Shown here: one piece after another, positions 59,103-64,000 of the stretch
Layout of the letters: each line of letters begins with the position of its first letter
How positions within the stretch are numbered: the first letter of the stretch is position 1
NCBI GenBank assembly: GCA_033032175.1
Contig: CM065313.1
Coordinates: 14,175,327-14,239,326, forward strand
Direction: 5' to 3'
DNA from: Saturnia japonica
Lineage: Eukaryota; Arthropoda; Insecta; Lepidoptera; Saturniidae
Length of the DNA: 64,000 nucleotides
The notes under the pieces: generated by a model
The model's database searches: none
What the model was told of the DNA's origin: nothing
The model's input: only the letters and a program-made list of their open reading frames with translations
Translations under genes and position numbers: made by a program

Positions 59103-59799
59103 TGTAATATTTAATCCAATATATTTTTTTATAAATGTTACGTTTGTTTGATTGCTTGACCATCAATCACGCTCAAATGGCAGGAGAGATTTTAATTAAA
59201 TGAGGGATGGAACTAATAGAAGTCTATATATAGTGGAACATTACAATAGTTTTCAAATTATTACTAATAATATTAATATTATATAATAATATTAGTAATA
59301 ATTGAAATAATATTAATAATAATTGAAATAATATTATTACTACATTGGTAATGATATTATTGCTAAAGCGATACTGACGCGAATCGTGTTCAACCGCCTG
59401 CATTATGACGACTGTTCTGAAGAGATTTTTCAATGTATAACTACTATCACGACCAAAATTTGATCACGTAGTTCATTTCACGCTGGTCATTTCGTCTGGG
59501 CGCAAAGAGACAAGCAAGAAAATGTAAATACTAATATGTTCGCTAATAAAATGTGTGTGTGTATAAATAACACTGCATTCCAATTTTAAAAATCAAATAC
59601 TGTTCATGTCTGTTTTTAATTTTTGTTTTATATTTTAGCCTATCGACTTCAATTAGGTTTGTGGGCATGTCCACAGTGCCCATAACGGTAGATCAGCGCT
59701 TGTTCTCATTGATCATGTGCACACTTTATGTAGGTAACCTTCAATTATACATAAAATGTAAATGATCCGATGAATCCAAATACGATCGCGTGTAACAAA

Positions 59800-60095
59800 G
59801 GAATGGTGGCTTAGTGGTAATCTGGTAGTGTATACAAGCATCGCGTCGATAGATGTGAGTTGGAATCCTTGCAATGAACTTGAGCTTTAGGCGAAGGAAA
59901 ACCCCGTGATGAAACCATAGCATGACGGTAGAGCTATTTCTAATGCCCGCATAGCTTTGAAAATCCCTCAATTTGAAAATCTGTCACCAAACACTAAAAG
60001 GTTTGTTCCGGCAGCTGCACTTGAGAGCTAGTTTTCCACTAGGCTTAGCATGCTACATGTTGGACTACATCGTCACTTAACAGCAAGTTAAGAAG
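59800..60095 (+). repeat. tRNA-derived SINE
   Basis: A-box-like TGGCTTAGTGGTAATCTGG and B-box-like GAGTTGGAATCC with tRNA spacing, then a body (GATGAAACCATAGCATGACG, TTGAAAATCTGTCACCAA) shared with 14065-14400. It lies between the two ALDH copies. Confidence 0.6.
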
Positions 60096-60098
60096 AAG

Positions 60099-60735
60099 TC
60101 TATATTAAGAAACTGTAGTTCTGTCTGTATTTTTTTTTCAAATTTCCGGCTAAGCATACTATATGAATGACACTAAAAATGAAAATGCCCTTTCGAAAAT
60201 CTGTCCGTTTGCATATCCAGATTTAACTCAAAAACGGCTTCACAGATTTTCATAAAATTTGTACATGCGATGCTTATTTCATTTGTTAATTAATAGGGTA
60301 TAATATTTTTCAATATTACTTTTAGAAATCCTAGAATTTCCAAATTTCCAAATTTAGAATTTTTTAGAAAGAATTTCCAAAAAAAAATATGTTAATTCTT
60401 TACCGATTTTGGTGAAATTTTCTGCAAGGAAAGTGTAAATCAATCCATTTTTAGAAATCATTAAAAAAAACTTTTAAAATTGTAAAAATACACAAAATTT
60501 AATAGGTATTCATTCTCAATCGCTTTATACTCTGGATGCGCACGGATTTCACAATTGATAGACTTTATGAATCGTCAACAATAACTTCAGAAATATGTAA
60601 AAAAAGCATGTTTGATAAGTAATTCCAATTTTGATGAAAATTGTACAGGGGAAGTACATGACATTCCTCAATTGATGTGCTATATATTAATAATAATTGT
60701 CAATAATATGAGTAAAAATAAAATTACGAAAAAAA
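60099..60735 (+). mobile_element. Helitron-like element upstream of ALDH copy 2
   Basis: Starts TCTATATTAAGAAACTGTAG and has the same body as 52074-52773 (TTTTCATAAAATTTGTACATG, TTTTGGTGAAATTTTCTGC). The CTAG end is missing; a fragment of the 51455 minisatellite follows. Confidence 0.5.
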
Positions 60736-60918
60736 AAAGTGAATCAGAAGAATCACAAAACTGCTAATATCTCTTATTTGGTAGACCAATTGAATAAAAT
60801 ATAATAAAGAAAAAAAAATTGTGATCTTTTTTGTGTTTACTGTCATAATATATTATTACATTATCAGTTTAGTATCTATACATTGGGTTATACAACAGCG
60901 ATAAGTCTTTGAAATACC

Positions 60919-60953
60919 TATATAAGTATGAGAGCACCAACGGTTTGTTAGTT
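60919..60953 (+). promoter_or_regulatory. core promoter of ALDH copy 2
   Basis: TATATAAG at 60919-60926 and initiator-like TTAGTT at 60948-60953, with the same spacing as in the pseudogene. Then TTCACGGTCGCAGTTGAG and the ATG at 60982. Confidence 0.55.
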
Positions 60954-60981
60954 CACGGTCGCAGTTGAGTGTTGAATGACA

Positions 60982-61008
60982 ATGGCTCCGAAAGTAAATT
61001 ATACGAAG
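60982..61008 (+). CDS. ALDH copy 2 exon 1
   Basis: MAPKVNYTK, donor AAG/GTATTA, phase 0. Start chosen because the same ATG context (TGACAATGGCTCC) is kept in both copies. Confidence 0.85.
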
Positions 61009-63902
61009 GTATTAAAAACATTTTTGTGTGATTTGTTTTTTATATTTACGTGTGAACATTGCCTTTAAAATTAAAGCCTTTAAAATTAAATTACTTTTCC
61101 GTATATTTTTAAAGAAGATATGTTATTTTACAGTATGTAAAATTTACTTTATTATTTATTCCATATTCTCATAGAATTTATTAAAAAAAAAGTTTATTTT
61201 GAACGGTTTTTATTTATAATGAATAAACAGTTTAAATTAATATATTTAAATGGATAATTATGCTAATGAAATATGTACAGATCTTTATCGTTCAATAACC
61301 CTTTATATTCTTTTTACGGGTTCACTTTTTCTTGATCTTTTATAGGTACTCCTTAAAAATATTGTAATTTTAAATAATAATAATTAGTAAAAACGTATTA
61401 TCCCAGTTATTCATAGATAACGAGTGGGTAGATGCTAAGAGTGGAAAGACTTTCGAAGCCCGATGTCCTCACGATGGATCTGTTATATCCAAGGTCGCCG
61501 AAGGGGATAAGGTATGTAAAAATTAATAATTTTTTATTTAATGAATAATTTTATAAATGTTCAACGGGAAATTCTTCTAGTGTGCCACTAGAAGTACTAA
61601 GACATGACTTGTGATTATAAAAATGAGTGAATTTCCCGTTGAACATTAAAAAAAAAATTCATTAATAAAAAAAATGTACCAATTTATGTATAGTACCACT
61701 AATAAGGGAGTCTGTGGGTGCGATTTAAGGTGTATCGGATAACAGCAGGATATGCTCTAAGCCACCTAATTGGACTCTTAATAATTTTCTCATAATTACT
61801 CATTTCAGCGCGACAATGTTGTGGGATCAGATTCTGTATGTCAGGCTTTTGCTGGGTGTAGTAATATTTACCATAATAATAATAATTTACTAATTACTAA
61901 GTGCAGCCAGATATTGGCCATATTTCTCAATATATCAATTAACTCTTGATAGTGGCTAAGGGACTATAGACTTACACAAACCATCACAATACTTTGAGCA
62001 AATGTAGAGAAAATTCAAAAACTTGTTTTATTTAAATGACCCCACATAAATTTACTTTTTTGGAGCAGGGATGTAGGTAGCACAGAAAACTGTAACGAAA
62101 AGGTCATTCACTTGTAGGGTCAACTCATATTTTGTCTTGTCTACTTTAGCCGCCTCCATAAATGCAATATTCACCATCCGTAGTAAAATACATAAGTCTC
62201 ACCAACAATCATACTAGCTACGTTTCTGCGTAAGGACCACTCCACGGTCGTTGGCACGATTACACGTACAGCTCTGAGTGCCAGTATAATGTATTTTCCC
62301 TATAGTGTGAAATTTACAGGCTGGTATTATTTTATTATTGATAATAAAATTGTAAATTTCGCACTATAGGGTAAAAGCTTTTGCCCATCGATATAATCGG
62401 TGGAATATATTATTATGTCAATACCTTTTCCTAACTTTTCTGAGGAAAAATAAGAACACAATACACAGACAGCATTGTTTCAGACGGCACATACAAACGT
62501 CATACATTTATACACCGTATTCCACTCTCCTATAATAATTACAATATAATTATTATTATACACAGGCTGACGTCGATCTAGCAGTGAGTGCAGCAAAACG
62601 AGCATTCCATCGTAATTCAGAATGGCGCCAGTTAGACGCCTCACAGCGCGGCCAACTGCTAAACAAATTTGCAGATCTCATAGATCGCGATGCCCAGTAT
62701 CTCGCCGAACTTGAATCTTACAACAATGGAGTTCTACTTAATGCCGCTGTGGGATTTGTAAAACAATCCGCCGTAGTTATTCGTTATCTTGCGGGAATTG
62801 CTGATAAAATTCAAGGAGATACTATACCAGCAGGTAATTGATAAAGAATTATAAACTGTTTGATTACATGGATTTTGAAATGAAACTCACATTCATTACT
62901 TATTTTATTTATATAAGGAATTATAGATCTACTTAGGCATAAAATTAAGTGTTTAAAATTGATTAAAATCATATAATTTTATCTGAAAATATCGAAACTG
63001 GATCACTGAATAGTCTGCTGAAATACATGAAAAACTGTCCAATTATATTAAAATACTAATTCTCTGATCTGTTATGAATATCCCCGATTTTCAGCTCCAC
63101 GTGATATCAAAGAATCACTCTATAGTTTCTTAATCGATGTAACTTGTTAAATGAGTATTGGATCCTCACAGACCCAGTGCTTTCAATCAGAAACAGCTAA
63201 GACTTGTAACAATTGTTTAAATTAATATGGTAATAGAATTGTCTAGTATTTTCCTATAAGGCAGTTGCACTTATATATTTAGCTGCAGTATTTGGAAGAT
63301 ACGATGATGACGTACCAATAAATAAAAATTGTATTTTTTTAATATACTTTCCTCAATAGCCTAGTGTCGTAAGTGGGACTCTGCTATACTCGAGGCCTTG
63401 GGTTCAATTCCCAAGTCAAGCAAAGTGTTATTGGATTTTTCCATTAAATTCTCAGTAGCAGCCCTGAGTTTGGCTTTGTGCCCGATTAATGGTAATAGGC
63501 TCGCCCCCTATTACATGGGACCTAAAAACATACCCGGCGAACTGTAGGTGTACATTTAGTACGCCTCTGCCTAACCCTCCAGGGATATAGTTTTGATGGT
63601 ATGTTATATTATGTTATAGTAGCACACCTTTAATTAGTTTAATTTTTCTTTGGAAAATATAGCAAGGTTAATGAAATCTGACAATATTATTGTGATTATA
63701 AGACTAGACATTGTTGTATTTTCTGTGAAAAAATAAATTATTTCCCTTTAATCACATGATATGCATAAGTATATTCTTTTCGTAGATGGAGAAGTTTTTA
63801 CTTACACCTTGAAACAACCGGTTGGAGTGTGTGGTCTCATATTACCATGGAATGGGCCTATTTTTATTTTTGTCGGAAAAGTTGCTACCGCACTAGCTGC
63901 AG
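60982..63902 (+). CDS. ALDH1-type aldehyde dehydrogenase, N-terminal exons (runs off window)
   Basis: NAD-dependent oxidation of aldehydes, probably cytosolic: the start MAPKVNYTK is not a targeting sequence. Four exons with AG/GT borders join in phase: 60982-61008, 61407-61511, 62566-62833, 63786-63902. They give [80 protein letters not shown], then [20 protein letters not shown] and [20 protein letters not shown]. The PWN Asn that stabilises the transition state is present. Phase 1 at the last donor matches exon 5 of the upstream pseudogene. Cofactor Lys, LELGG Glu and catalytic Cys lie beyond the window, so activity cannot be judged. It arose by tandem duplication with 52918-59075. Confidence 0.9.
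61407..61511 (+). CDS. ALDH copy 2 exon 2
   Basis: 35 codons, phase 0 both ends, [20 protein letters not shown] through to AEGDK. This is the classic FINNEW-type N-terminus of ALDH1 and ALDH2. Confidence 0.9.
61530..61670. repeat. fold-back structure in ALDH copy 2 intron 2
   Basis: Arms 61530-61574 and 61629-61670 are inverted copies; the perfect core is AATGTTCAACGGGAAATT (61556-61573) against 61630-61647. The upstream pseudogene has only one arm-like piece (TTCGACGGGAAATTTACTC at about 54031). Confidence 0.75.
62294..62376. repeat. second fold-back structure in ALDH copy 2 intron 2
   Basis: TTTTCCCTATAGTGTGAAAT at 62294 is inverted at 62351-62376 (TGTAAATTTCGCACTATAGG and on) with one mismatch and one missing base. 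The loop itself is a small AT hairpin. MITE-like but without a clear target duplication. Confidence 0.65.
62566..62833 (+). CDS. ALDH copy 2 exon 3
   Basis: Phase 0 in, phase 1 out: [72 protein letters not shown]. The family usually has E(S/T)xDNGK here, and NNG is kept. Confidence 0.9.
63361..63600 (+). repeat. tRNA-derived SINE in ALDH copy 2 intron 3
   Basis: A-box-like AGCCTAGTGTCGTAAGTGGG, B box GGGTTCAATTCCC (63400-63412), body AGTAGCAGCCCTGAGTTTGG, and the tail TTACATGGGACCTAA ... CTCTGCCTAACCCT shared with 14306-14385. Confidence 0.7.
63786..63902 (+). CDS. ALDH copy 2 exon 4
   Basis: Phase 1 in, phase 1 out: [40 protein letters not shown]. The PVGVCGxIxPWN block is diagnostic for ALDH1-type enzymes. 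The usual aromatic after PWN (PWNFP) is Gly here, and the usual Trp in xxWKxxPAL is Gly. Confidence 0.9.
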
Positions 63903-64000
63903 GTTAGTTAATGTTCAATTTTATATTAATCATTATCGTCATTTTTGAATTCAACATGGATATTAGAATGCAAATAATATGTAAAAATGTAAGTACCCAG

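Overview
The window reads as AT-rich nuclear DNA of a moth or butterfly. Small exons sit in kilobase-scale introns with GT-AG borders, and the transposon spectrum is lepidopteran: Helitron-like units with TC and CTAG ends, tRNA-derived SINEs, Tc1/mariner elements, and R1- and jockey-type LINE debris. The species cannot be told from the sequence alone. No operons, CRISPR arrays, rRNA genes or intact tRNA genes were seen.

Three host loci are visible. (1) On the + strand, positions 1-20580 hold the 3' part of a CIN85/CD2AP-family adaptor gene (Drosophila cindr). Eleven exons joined in consistent phase encode the third SH3 domain, proline-rich linkers, a variant capping-protein-interaction motif, Ser-rich linkers and a C-terminal coiled coil with its stop codon. 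The first two SH3 domains would lie upstream. (2) On the - strand, about 39702 down to 26208, lies a leucine-rich-repeat gene that I assign to the LRMDA (C10orf11) family. Four contiguous 3' exons are clear, a first coding exon is tentative, and the exon between them was not found. (3) On the + strand, 52918-64000, there is a head-to-tail pair of ALDH1-type aldehyde dehydrogenase genes. The first copy is a pseudogene: it has lost part of exon 2, the exon 2 donor, exons 3 and 4 and the catalytic-cysteine segment, and it carries two nonsense codons. The second copy is intact for its first four exons and runs off the window.

Most of the rest is mobile-element material. The cindr introns hold a Tc1/mariner element (11043-12326), an apparent solo LTR inside an older repeat (17333-17917), several Helitron-like copies, a fold-back MITE and an exact 124-bp tandem duplication. 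The cindr 3' flank holds a PIF/Harbinger-like MITE (22911-23390) and a hAT-like MITE (24345-24652). The LRMDA introns hold a Tc1 relic whose third catalytic acid is replaced by Lys, plus fragments of three LINEs. Between LRMDA and ALDH lie a GC-rich, badly broken R1-clade LINE (about 40200-45708), a truncated jockey-like ORF1 (46862-48060), a pair of unclassified repeats and a four-unit minisatellite.

I found no convincing new multi-gene system. The most informative observations are the decay pattern of the ALDH copy next to its intact sister, the solo LTR with an apparent empty-site paralogue 4 kb away, the intron-split variant capping-protein motif, and the R1-type element outside rDNA with an odd A-rich motif array in its 3' region.
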